A DNA stretch of 46,787 nt from an uncultured Clostridia bacterium (GTDB lineage Bacteria > Bacillota > Clostridia > Christensenellales > UBA1242), in assembly GCA_944350015.1 (NCBI GenBank), contig CALVNW010000011.1:1-46787 (forward strand), read 5' to 3'. A program made the position numbers and the translations under genes. This document shows positions 23,876-31,748 of this stretch, in pieces. Every line of letters begins with the position of its first letter. Position 1 is the stretch's first letter. The notes beneath the pieces are model-generated. The model saw only the letters and a program-made list of their open reading frames with translations, was not told where the DNA came from and ran no database searches.

Positions 23876-24585
23876 AAACAAAAGAGAAAATCAAAAACTT
23901 TTATAACCAAATTAAATACGCCATAATACCTTTTTTAATCTTTGTGTTATGCCTTTTTGTGTCATACTTTGGAAACCAGCTTATCTACAACACAATAGGC
24001 AATCCAGGCTCAAACTATCCTGAAATTGAGCTTGACAAGCATATTCCGCTTATACCTTGGTTTGTATATTTTTATTACCTCACCTTCCCGCTTGGCATTG
24101 TAACCTTCTTCTACATAGCCTATAAGGACAAAAAGTCACTTTACAATATTTTTTTAACGCTTTGCATAAGCTTTTTAATCTCTGGCGTCATCTACCTTGT
24201 TGGACAGACCGAGTTTACAAAACCTGACTTTGAACCTGTGACCTTTACCGACAAATTGGTTGTCTGGACGTGGGGGTCGGTAAATCCTATCAACTGTTTC
24301 CCTTCACAACACTGCTTTATGGCTTTTGCAATTATAATTGGGTGCTTAAGTAGTAAAAAACTCAATATCTTCTATAGAATATTCGCCGTTTTCTGTTCTA
24401 TAATGATTATACTTTCAACCGTATTTATAAGACAACATTTTTTCTTAGACATCATCGCATCCTTTGATATTATGGTAGCCGTTTGGGCAATTTGTTATGT
24501 ATTTAACCTAGGCAAAAAGTGCCAAAACATAAGTGATAAGGCGGTTGAAAGATACAAAAACAAGAAGAAACTTAAACAACAATAA
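23872..24585 (+). CDS. PAP2-family membrane phosphatase
   Basis: A 237-residue integral membrane protein with about six hydrophobic helices (for example IPFLIFVLCLFVSYFGN and FYRIFAVFCSIMIILSTVF). The PAP2 motifs are partly visible: NCFPSQHCF for the PSGH-type motif and STVFIRQHFFLDIIA for the third motif with the catalytic His and Asp. The first motif (K-x6-RP) is not obvious, so activity is not assured. Typical substrates are phosphatidic acid, undecaprenyl-pyrophosphate or inositol-phosphoceramide-like lipids. It is the second gene of an operon with the putative metallopeptidase and ends at a strong terminator. Confidence 0.78.
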   Translation: MKTKEKIKNFYNQIKYAIIPFLIFVLCLFVSYFGNQLIYNTIGNPGSNYPEIELDKHIPLIPWFVYFYYLTFPLGIVTFFYIAYKDKKSLYNIFLTLCISFLISGVIYLVGQTEFTKPDFEPVTFTDKLVVWTWGSVNPINCFPSQHCFMAFAIIIGCLSSKKLNIFYRIFAVFCSIMIILSTVFIRQHFFLDIIASFDIMVAVWAICYVFNLGKKCQNISDKAVERYKNKKKLKQQ

Positions 24586-24609
24586 TTGAGTTTAACATAT
24601 TAAAGTAAT

Positions 24610-24637
24610 AGCAAGCTGAAAAATAGCTTGCTTTTTT
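24610..24637 (+). terminator. Rho-independent terminator
   Basis: AGCAAGCT (24610-24617) pairs with AGCTTGCT (24624-24631), then six T. It ends the zincin/PAP2 operon before mnmG. Confidence 0.9.
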
Positions 24638-24689
24638 AACGAAAATGATTATAATTATTGTGTAAAAATTTAACTACTAAAGGACAGAT

Positions 24690-26552
24690 ATGGAAAACTT
24701 TGACGCTATAGTGATAGGCGCAGGTCACGCAGGATGCGAATCGGCACTTGCTCTTGCTAGAACTGGGAATAAGACACTACTTTTAACACTGAGTTTAGAC
24801 GCAGTGGCTTTTTTGGCGTGCAATCCTTCCATTGGTGGCACAGCAAAGGGTCAACTAGTTGCTGAAGTTGACGCACTTGGTGGCGAAATGGGAGTGAACA
24901 CCGATAAAACCTTGATACAACTGCGAATGCTTAATAGCGGAAAAGGTCCAGCCGTTCAAAGTTTGAGGGCGCAAGCGGATAAAGTTGAGTACCATAGCCA
25001 AATGAAGTTGACCCTTGAAAAAACCGAAAACCTATTCTTAAGGCAAGGTGAAGTTGTCTCTATTAAAGAACTTGAAGATGGCTTAAAAGAAATTGAAACG
25101 GCAGTTGGGCTGATTTACAGATGCAAGGTAATAGTATTTGCAACAGGCGTGTATCTAAAAAGTAGAATTATTATCGGGCCATACACAAAAGATTGTGGAC
25201 CAAACGGCTTTTCTAATGCCCAGAAGTTGTCTGATAGTTTAAGTGCGCTTGGGATAAAACTCCTCCGCTTTAAAACAGGAACGCCAGCCAGAATAAATGG
25301 CAGAAGCATTGACTATAGCCAACTTGAAGTGCAAAAAGGTGAAGAAAATATACAAAATTTTTCATTTTTAACAAAAAAGAAGCCAAACAACAAAGCGGTT
25401 TGCTATTTGACTTACACCAATCTTGAAACACATAAAATAATTCAAGACAACCTTGACAAAGCACCTGTATTTTCGGGTATGATTAAGGGCATTGGTCCGC
25501 GTTATTGCCCATCCATCGAAACAAAAATTGTGCGTTTTGCTGATAAAGAGCGTCATCAATTATTCTTGGAACCTGAGTCACTTTCAACAAATGAGGTGTA
25601 TATACAAGGCTTTTCAACCTCTATGCCAGTTGATATTCAAGAAAAGATGATTCACTCCATCAAAGGTCTTGAAAAAGCCGAGATTATGCGTGATAGTTAT
25701 GCTATTGAATATGACTGTATAGAGCCGACACAACTTCAACCTACCCTTGAGCTTAAGGGGCATAGCGGGCTGTTCTTTGCAGGGCAAATCAACGGAACCT
25801 CTGGTTATGAAGAGGCAGCAGCGCAAGGAATTATCGCAGGAATTAACGCAAATCTTTATTTAAAAGGCAAGGAGCAACTTGTGCTTAAGCGAAGTGACGG
25901 CTATATCGGAGTGCTTATTGATGATATTGTTACAAAAGGTACAAATGAGCCTTACAGAATGATGACTTCACGCGCCGAATACAGACTTCTTTTAAGACAA
26001 GATAATGCCGACCTAAGATTAACCGAAATTGGAAGAAAAGTGGGTCTTGTCGATGACAGACGCTGGAAGGTGTTTTTAAAGAAAAAGAAAGATTTAGAAA
26101 AGATTTTTACAATTTTGCAAACTAAATATAAAATTGAACAGGTGGCAGATTTTTATATTGAAAATGGCGAAAATCCCCCAAAAGAAAGCGTTACGCTCTA
26201 CTCAATGCTAAAGCGTAGCAATATTGATGCCTTTAAAATAAATGAACGTTTTCACGTGTTTGACGGCTTCTCATATGAAGTCATCAATGAAATGAATATA
26301 ACAGTCAAATATGAAGGCTATATCAAACAACAACTTGATGAAATAGAAAAGTTTAAAAAACAAGAAAGCACGCTGATACCTAAAGACTTTGATTACAATA
26401 GATATAACGGACTAAGACTTGAGGCACGCGAAAAACTTAACGAGATAAAACCACTTAGCATTGGTCAAGCCTCACGTATCTCAGGCGTCTCCCCTTCCGA
26501 CATCGCAGTGCTATCAGTACTCGTCAAAAAATTTAAAGAGGAAAATAAATAA
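24690..26552 (+). CDS. mnmG: tRNA uridine-5-carboxymethylaminomethyl modification enzyme MnmG
   Basis: A 620-residue FAD protein with the dinucleotide-binding start IGAGHAGCESALALARTG, the CNPSIGGTAKG signature (about 44-54), the RINGRSIDY region, and NGTSGYEEAAAQG near 368-380. The C-terminal helical domain (RLEAREKLNEIKPLSIGQAS) contacts tRNA. With MnmE it installs the cmnm5 group on the wobble uridine of tRNAs. Length is normal. AAAGGA precedes the ATG. It stands alone here, without mnmE or rsmG next to it, and two tandem structured elements follow it before the next terminator. Confidence 0.97.
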   Translation: MENFDAIVIGAGHAGCESALALARTGNKTLLLTLSLDAVAFLACNPSIGGTAKGQLVAEVDALGGEMGVNTDKTLIQLRMLNSGKGPAVQSLRAQADKVEYHSQMKLTLEKTENLFLRQGEVVSIKELEDGLKEIETAVGLIYRCKVIVFATGVYLKSRIIIGPYTKDCGPNGFSNAQKLSDSLSALGIKLLRFKTGTPARINGRSIDYSQLEVQKGEENIQNFSFLTKKKPNNKAVCYLTYTNLETHKIIQDNLDKAPVFSGMIKGIGPRYCPSIETKIVRFADKERHQLFLEPESLSTNEVYIQGFSTSMPVDIQEKMIHSIKGLEKAEIMRDSYAIEYDCIEPTQLQPTLELKGHSGLFFAGQINGTSGYEEAAAQGIIAGINANLYLKGKEQLVLKRSDGYIGVLIDDIVTKGTNEPYRMMTSRAEYRLLLRQDNADLRLTEIGRKVGLVDDRRWKVFLKKKKDLEKIFTILQTKYKIEQVADFYIENGENPPKESVTLYSMLKRSNIDAFKINERFHVFDGFSYEVINEMNITVKYEGYIKQQLDEIEKFKKQESTLIPKDFDYNRYNGLRLEAREKLNEIKPLSIGQASRISGVSPSDIAVLSVLVKKFKEENK

Positions 26553-26686
26553 TATAAATTATGTGATGTTAAAATTTTATTATCATAAAATTTTATAAAT
26601 TCTAACGAATTTGCGTGCTTTGCCCGCCTATCACATAGTGTGTATAAACATCAGCCTCACCCTTGCAAGCAAGTTCGGCTTCCGAT
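26551..26686. repeat. Structured element, copy A of a tandem pair
   Basis: Starts AATATAAATTATGTGATG. ATTATGTGAT (26558-26567) pairs with ATCACATAGT (26630-26639) and encloses three smaller hairpins (AAAATTTTA/TAAAATTTT, AAATTC/GAATTT and a weak GC-rich one). A conserved tail hairpin follows (26650-26686, GCC/GGC and CTTG/CAAG arms). Copy B keeps the same plan with different sequences in the arms. Confidence 0.65.
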
Positions 26687-26830
26687 AATATAAACTATGT
26701 GATGTTAAAACTTAAACAAGTTAAGTTTTAATTTTGCTAAACGCAAAAACACAATAAATTGTGTTCATCACTTAGTATGTAAAACCATCAGCCTCACCCT
26801 TGCAAGCAAGTTCGGCTTCCGATAATATAA
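26687..26830. repeat. Structured element, copy B of a tandem pair
   Basis: ACTATGTGATG (26694-26704) pairs with CATCACTTAGT (26766-26776) with one mismatch and encloses three hairpins: AAAACTTAA/TTAAGTTTT, TTTTGC/GCAAAA and AACACAAT/ATTGTGTT. The tail (26787-26823) is identical to that of copy A over more than 35 bases. Compared with A, the arms differ but stay paired, which is evidence for RNA or single-strand structure. It fills most of the 26553-26963 gap. Confidence 0.65.
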
Positions 26831-26863
26831 TTTTATTATTTTTACTATACATTTATAAACAAA

Positions 26864-26899
26864 CACCCCATAATTTTAACATTTGGGGTGCTTTTTGTT
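26864..26899 (+). terminator. Rho-independent terminator
   Basis: CACCCCA (26864-26870) pairs with TGGGGTG (26884-26890), then CTTTTTGTTT. It ends rightward transcription through mnmG and the tandem elements. Confidence 0.85.
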
Positions 26900-26963
26900 T
26901 TAAACTTTATTTAAAATTGTTTAAACATTACTTTATAAAGCGAAAATTTAAAACTTTTATCCA

Positions 26964-27710
26964 TTAATTTTGAGAATTTCTTCCAAAATATTTGGTTTGG
27001 AGAAGTTGGAGATATTCGCCGTTTATGTCATTTGTCTCAAGCTCTGGTAACACCTCTATGCCGTGTTTGCCACCCTTGACCGCCTCAATGACTACAAGTA
27101 CAACCCTGCCTTTGCCATTCTGCGTGAAAAACATACGCTTAGGCTCCAAATTATTTTCCATCAGCATATAAATTAGCTCTGCCGTGCGCGTTGCTGTGTA
27201 CACCACAAAAAACTTACCACCAAACTTAAGCATACCAAAGGCGGTTTTGCACAAGTCTTTTAATGGCAGACTATCATCGTGCCTTGAATTGTTTATAATA
27301 GCATTTTTATTTAAAGCACTATCTTTGCGCAGGTATGGTGGGTTAGAAAAGACAACGTCAATAGATTCTGCCTTTAAATATTGCCTATAATTTCGTACAT
27401 CATCGCTTATAACTGAGATTTTTTCTTGAAGGTCATTAAACAACACATTTTTCTCTGCAAGGCGTGCCATCTCGCTTTGATACTCAAAGGCGTAAATCTT
27501 GTCAAATTCAGTCTTAGCAGAAAGCAAAACTGAAATGACGCCACATCCAGCGCCAATCTCCACGCACACATCACTTTTCTTAAGCTTGATAAAATTAGCA
27601 AGCACCACGGAATCAGAAGTAAATGTATAATAGTTTTTATTTTGAATAATTTTAAGTCCGTGGCACTCCAAATCTTCTACTCTCTCATCCTTTGATAATG
27701 TAACTTTCAT
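26964..27710 (-). CDS. trmN6: tRNA1(Val) adenine-37 N6-methyltransferase-like protein (TrmN6/YabB)
   Basis: A 248-residue class I SAM methyltransferase: VCVEIGAGCGVISVLLSA (motif I, about 47-64), EYQSEMARLAEKN (motif II region) and FSNPPYLRK (motif IV, NPPY for N6-adenine transfer, about 130-138). Homologues methylate adenine 37 of tRNA. Its position downstream of ricT and holB matches Bacillota synteny (holB-yaaT-yabA-yabB), though yabA is absent here. GAGGGAG precedes the ATG. Confidence 0.88.
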   Translation of the reverse strand: MKVTLSKDERVEDLECHGLKIIQNKNYYTFTSDSVVLANFIKLKKSDVCVEIGAGCGVISVLLSAKTEFDKIYAFEYQSEMARLAEKNVLFNDLQEKISVISDDVRNYRQYLKAESIDVVFSNPPYLRKDSALNKNAIINNSRHDDSLPLKDLCKTAFGMLKFGGKFFVVYTATRTAELIYMLMENNLEPKRMFFTQNGKGRVVLVVIEAVKGGKHGIEVLPELETNDINGEYLQLLQTKYFGRNSQN

Positions 27711-27812
27711 ACTCCCTCACATTTTTCTAATTATAAAAATTCATAAAAACAATAAATTTTAATATTTTTTAGTAATTTTTGCACTTTTTGTTGATATTTT
27801 TTGAAATTTTCA

Positions 27813-28631
27813 TTATTTTTTATCTTTAACCTCAAGTTCAGAAACGTTATACTCTTTAATTTCACTTGAGTCCTCATCTTCAAACTTGACAGTTACTATT
27901 TGTTTTAATAGGTCGTTATACATAACCTTCCCCTCGCCATCAGGAGTTTTTACAATACTATTCACCTTTGGCATAATTTTTAAAACTTCGGTATAATATT
28001 TATTTTCATAGGCAAGACAGCAAAGCATCTTTCCGCAAATACCGTTTATACTGTTTGGATTGAGGCTTAACCCTTGATTTTTTGCCATCTTGATTGAAAT
28101 GTGGTCATCTATTCCAAAACCTTTATGGCAACAGCACTCAAGTCCGCAAGGTCCATATCCTCCCAAAATACGCGCGGTGTCTCGTGGACCTATCTGACGA
28201 AGTTCAATCCTCGTTTTAAAATGCTCGGCAAGTTTCTTGACAAGGTCACGAAAATCAACCCTATTTTCTGCGGTAAAGTTTATTGTAAGTCTTGAAAAAT
28301 TATAGTTACACTCGACGGAGATAACCTTCATCTCAAGTCCTTCCTCATCTATCAACTTTTTAGCCTCAGGAAAAAGTTTTTCTGCCTTTTGGTAATTGTT
28401 TTTTGCCTCATCAAGTTCTTTTTGCTCTGCGATTTTTACAACATTCTTAAGTGGCTCTACAAGGCTATCAATGCTAACCATATGACGGTCTGAGACAACT
28501 TTAACGAGGTCTCTCCCCTTTTCTGTTTCAACTATTACATAGTCACCTTTTTTTATGTCCAGTCCATTCGGTGAGAAAGAATAACTATGACTTCCCCCGT
28601 GAAATTTTGCATCTACTACTTCTACTTGCAT
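27813..28631 (-). CDS. ricT: RicT/YaaT (PSP1-domain) protein
   Basis: A 272-residue PSP1-domain protein with the Cys-rich signature GPCGLECCCHKGFG and later GICGKMLCCLAYE. In Bacillus the RicA-RicF-RicT complex binds iron-sulfur clusters and stimulates RNA processing by RNase Y, and affects sporulation. The cysteine set is complete. The first ten bases of the gene overlap the end of holB, so they form an operon; GGAGG lies inside the end of holB. The 102 bases after its stop hold no clear terminator before trmN6. Confidence 0.95.
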   Translation of the reverse strand: MQVEVVDAKFHGGSHSYSFSPNGLDIKKGDYVIVETEKGRDLVKVVSDRHMVSIDSLVEPLKNVVKIAEQKELDEAKNNYQKAEKLFPEAKKLIDEEGLEMKVISVECNYNFSRLTINFTAENRVDFRDLVKKLAEHFKTRIELRQIGPRDTARILGGYGPCGLECCCHKGFGIDDHISIKMAKNQGLSLNPNSINGICGKMLCCLAYENKYYTEVLKIMPKVNSIVKTPDGEGKVMYNDLLKQIVTVKFEDEDSSEIKEYNVSELEVKDKK

Positions 28632-29572
28632 ATAAATTTAACCTCCAAAATATTGAGTAATAAGTTTTCTATAATAAGTGTTAAATTGACATTATATGTC
28701 TGCTCTTTTACAGCTTTATTTAATAGCTCTTGTATTTGACAAATGGCTTTTATTGAATAATTACCTTCGACGTTCTTTAATTTTTCTGCAAAGCCCTTTA
28801 GCCTGCACTCTCTCCCCGCCTTGATGGCAAGCATATCTTCAAGAGCAAGAGATATTATTTCAATTATAAGCTCAAAATGCTCCTTATAGTCAAGAAGTTT
28901 CTTGCTGTAAACTAAGACCTCTTTTGACGAAGTCAAATCGGTGATAACTGAAACGGCGCTTGTAAAGAGCTCTTGCAGATTTTTCATCTTTAAAAGCTCT
29001 TCTGCCCTGCCTAAATACCCATAACTAAGCACAGAAATAAGCTCGCTATTTGCGCTGTCTGCCAGGTAGCTAAGCAAAGTATCTTCGTCTAGTTTTGCAA
29101 GCTCATACTTATTGCACCTAGAGCGTATGGTCGGCAACACCTGATTGACATTTGAGCAAGTTAAAATCATATAGACATTTTTAGGTGGCTCTTCAAGGAT
29201 TTTTAAAAGTTTATTTTGCGCGCTCTCTGTCGAGTTATCAAAGTCCTTTATAATAAAAATCTTCTTGTCCGCTTGAACTGGCAAGGCATAGCTTTCAAGC
29301 ACTATCTCTTCGCTGTCGGCAACAAGCAGTCTGTCTTTTTGTGGATAGGTCTTTACATCTGGATGCGAGGCAAGCATAACTCTTTGGTAGTTCTCATTTT
29401 TTTCATCCTCGCCACCATTTAAAAGTAGCACCGCCAGCAATTTTGCAACGCTGTTTGCATAAAGGCTATCCTTTGAAATTAGCATTGTAGCCTTAGCAAG
29501 CGTGCCTGCCTTGACTTCACGTTTCAAAAGATTATAGTCATTGGTATTTGCAATAATGTCAAGCATTTCCAT
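28622..29572 (-). CDS. holB: DNA polymerase III subunit delta'
   Basis: A protein of about 316 residues, a clamp-loader AAA+ subunit: IFIIKDFDNSTESAQNKLLK and LEEPPKNVYMILTC (the LEEPP motif of delta'/gamma subunits), then PTIRSRC (the SRC arginine-finger motif). The Walker A site is degenerate, as usual for delta'. The start is uncertain: I place it at the ATG at 29572 (MEMLDII), as the frame to 29608 encodes a hydrophobic stretch not expected for this family. Operon with ricT and probably trmN6. It acts at the replication fork in sliding-clamp loading. Confidence 0.9.
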   Translation of the reverse strand: MEMLDIIANTNDYNLLKREVKAGTLAKATMLISKDSLYANSVAKLLAVLLLNGGEDEKNENYQRVMLASHPDVKTYPQKDRLLVADSEEIVLESYALPVQADKKIFIIKDFDNSTESAQNKLLKILEEPPKNVYMILTCSNVNQVLPTIRSRCNKYELAKLDEDTLLSYLADSANSELISVLSYGYLGRAEELLKMKNLQELFTSAVSVITDLTSSKEVLVYSKKLLDYKEHFELIIEIISLALEDMLAIKAGRECRLKGFAEKLKNVEGNYSIKAICQIQELLNKAVKEQTYNVNLTLIIENLLLNILEVKFICK

Positions 29573-29714
29573 AATTATTATTTTACCACAAATAAAGGCA
29601 AAAAGCAATTAAATAAACTGCCAATAGTTTGTCGCAAACAAAAATTAATATAAAATCACAAAAAAACAATATTTTTATTGACAAGAATTAAAAAAAGTTT
29701 TATAATACCACAAA

Positions 29715-30007
29715 AGCGTTGATTGAGAAAAGTACCTTGCTCCCTTGATTAAAGAGAGGTAAACCGTGGCTGAAATTTTACCATCAATAGCAAGTGAAAG
29801 AACACTCAGGAGCTGTTTTTGCGAACATTAATATTTGTGATGATTTTTTATTTAATCCTCATTAAATATTAACAAAGTAGTGAAAACCGGGCTAGCCCGT
29901 CATAGCGTCTTAGAGAGGCAGTTATACTGCAAGTTAGGTGGCACCGCGAGTCATTCGTCCTAACACAAACGGCAAAAAGTCTTGTGTTGGGAGCGAATGA
30001 CTTTTTT
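29715..30007 (+). promoter_or_regulatory. T-box riboswitch of the aspS-gatCAB operon
   Basis: Stem I shows the AGTA (29730) / GAA loop-E pair, AGAGAGG and the apical GTGGCTGAAA element. The specifier side reads GTGAAAGAACACTC: AAC (Asn) at 29801-29803, overlapping GAA (Glu) at 29800-29802. The T-box proper is AGGTGGCACCGCG (29936-29948); the NCCA-binding bulge is TGGC, expecting discriminator G as in tRNA-Asn and most tRNA-Glu. A strong terminator (29949-30007) competes with it. Uncharged tRNA should switch the operon on. Confidence 0.93.
29949..30007 (+). terminator. T-box-controlled terminator hairpin
   Basis: AGTCATTCG (29949-29957) pairs with CGAATGACT (29994-30002), and an inner CTAACACAA pairs with TTGTGTTGG; six T follow. 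It shares its 5' arm region with the T-box antiterminator. Confidence 0.9.
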
Positions 30008-30028
30008 GCTTTTGTAAGGAGGTAAAAA

Positions 30029-31330
30029 ATGGAAAATTATGTTAGAAGTGACCTAGCCTCTGCTCAAGGCAAGGTTGAAGTTTGGGCTTGGATTGAGAAG
30101 GTCCGTGACCAAAAAAGTATGCAATTTGTAATTTTGAGAGATAGAAGTGGCAATCTTCAGATGACGATTGAGAAGGCAAGCAAGCCTGAGATTGCTGAGG
30201 TTGTATCTCATTTTACTCAAGACTATTATGTTAAAGTTAGAGGCGAGGTTGTGCCAAACGAGTATGTAAAACTTGGCAAAAAGGAGCTTATTCCAGACAG
30301 CCTTGAAGTGCTTTCAAAGGCAGATATCAGCCCTATAGACAGCGAAAGCTCTATTGACCAGCGTCTTGATTACCGCTGGATTGACCTTCGTGACCCTAAA
30401 AAGCGCCTTATATTTGAGGCTCAAACAGCACTCACGCAAGGTATGAGAAATTATTGCATAGAGCACGGCTTTATTGAAGTACACTGCCCAACCACAATTA
30501 AGAATGAAAGCGAGTCTGGAAGTGGCGTATTCGAGGTTAAATATTTCGATAAAAAGGCATATCTAATTCAAAGCCCACAATTTTATAAGCAAATGGCGAT
30601 TGCTGCAGGTTTTGAAAAGGTGTTTATTGCAACTCCTATTTATAGAGCTGAAAAATCTTTCACAAGGAAGCACGCAACTGAGTTCTCAGGCTTTGACCTT
30701 GAATTTGCAAATGTATCATCTGTTGAAGATGTTATGAAGGTTGAGGAAGAGCTTTTGCAGGCTGGACTTAAAGAAGTAAGTGAAAAATATGGGCAAAAGA
30801 TTAAAGAGCTTCTTGGCGTTGACATCATCGTGCCATCGCTTCCTTTCCCACGCGTTACAATGAAAGAGGTCTATAAAATTCTTGAAGAAGAGTGCGACTA
30901 CCCTCTTGATGAAGGCGCTGACCTTGACACTGAGGCTGAAAACTTACTTTCTGCTTATATGATGAAGAAAAATAATCACCAATTCTTCTTTGTAAAAGAT
31001 TACCCATCAGATGTAAGACCTTTCTATTCAATGCACAAAGATGATGAGCCTGGATATAGCGAAACTTATGACCTATATTATAAGGATATAGAAATCACAA
31101 GTGGAGCTATGAGAGAACACCGCTCTGATGTGCTTGCAAAGCAGATAGCTGAAAAAGGCATCGACCCTAAGACTATGGAAGAAAACTATATCAATTTCTT
31201 CAAATATGGTTGTCCTCCTCACGGCGGTTTTGGTCTTGGTCTTGACAGACTTACTATGCTTATGCTTGATATTCCAACTATCAAAGAAGCTATGTTTGTG
31301 TTCCGCGGACCTGACAGATTGAACCCATAA
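30029..31330 (+). CDS. aspS: Archaeal-type aspartyl-tRNA synthetase, probably non-discriminating
   Basis: A 433-residue class IIb synthetase. The OB-fold anticodon domain is at 1-105, then the catalytic motifs: EVHCPTTIKN (motif 1), FIATPIYRAEKSFTRKHATE (motif 2) and FGLGLDRLTMLML (motif 3). The lack of the bacterial insertion domain and the short length put it in the archaeal-type AspRS2 group, not the 590-residue bacterial AspRS. In bacteria such enzymes often charge both tRNA-Asp and tRNA-Asn with aspartate, the latter being converted by GatCAB. The three gat genes directly downstream and the Asn-reading T-box upstream strongly support this. AAGGAGG precedes the ATG. Confidence 0.92.
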   Translation: MENYVRSDLASAQGKVEVWAWIEKVRDQKSMQFVILRDRSGNLQMTIEKASKPEIAEVVSHFTQDYYVKVRGEVVPNEYVKLGKKELIPDSLEVLSKADISPIDSESSIDQRLDYRWIDLRDPKKRLIFEAQTALTQGMRNYCIEHGFIEVHCPTTIKNESESGSGVFEVKYFDKKAYLIQSPQFYKQMAIAAGFEKVFIATPIYRAEKSFTRKHATEFSGFDLEFANVSSVEDVMKVEEELLQAGLKEVSEKYGQKIKELLGVDIIVPSLPFPRVTMKEVYKILEEECDYPLDEGADLDTEAENLLSAYMMKKNNHQFFFVKDYPSDVRPFYSMHKDDEPGYSETYDLYYKDIEITSGAMREHRSDVLAKQIAEKGIDPKTMEENYINFFKYGCPPHGGFGLGLDRLTMLMLDIPTIKEAMFVFRGPDRLNP

Positions 31331-31442
31331 TATTTGATTTCATATTTAAAATTTTTATAAAATTGTATAAAAAAGCAGAAAAAACTTTAAAAAACTATAA
31401 AATTTAGCAAAAATTGCAAATTTTATAGGCAAAGGAGATAAA

Positions 31443-31736
31443 ATGAGCAAAACAAAAATATCAATTGAAGAGGTTAAAAGGCTGGCAGGACTTTCTGCAC
31501 TTGAATTTAGCGAAGAAGAACTTTCGGCATTTATACCTGAATTTGAGGCAATGCTTGAACTTGTTGATGAAGTTAAAAATTGCGACACGGGAGAGGCACA
31601 ACTTAACTACACCACCCACCTTTTAAGCGAATGCCGTGAGGATGAGGCTAAGGAGAGTTTTCCTCAAGAAGAAATTTTATTAAATAGTCCAAAAACTAAG
31701 AAAGGCTCCTTCTGCGTGCCTAAGATGTTAGACTAA
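31443..31736 (+). CDS. gatC: Asp/Glu-tRNA amidotransferase subunit GatC
   Basis: A 97-residue protein with the family pattern EVKRLAGLSALEFSEEELSA near the start and a C-terminal LNSPKTKKGSFCVPKMLD. GatC wraps around GatA and GatB to stabilise the amidotransferase. AAAGGAG precedes the ATG. It lies 112 bases after aspS with no terminator between, and 12 bases before gatA. Confidence 0.95.
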   Translation: MSKTKISIEEVKRLAGLSALEFSEEELSAFIPEFEAMLELVDEVKNCDTGEAQLNYTTHLLSECREDEAKESFPQEEILLNSPKTKKGSFCVPKMLD

Positions 31737-31748
31737 GGAGGTGCAAAG

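Noticed and set aside
26551..26830. Tandem glycine or other known riboswitch
   Set aside because: The hallmark sequences of glycine, SAM, THF, cyclic-di-GMP and preQ1 riboswitches are absent, and no gene follows in the direction of transcription.
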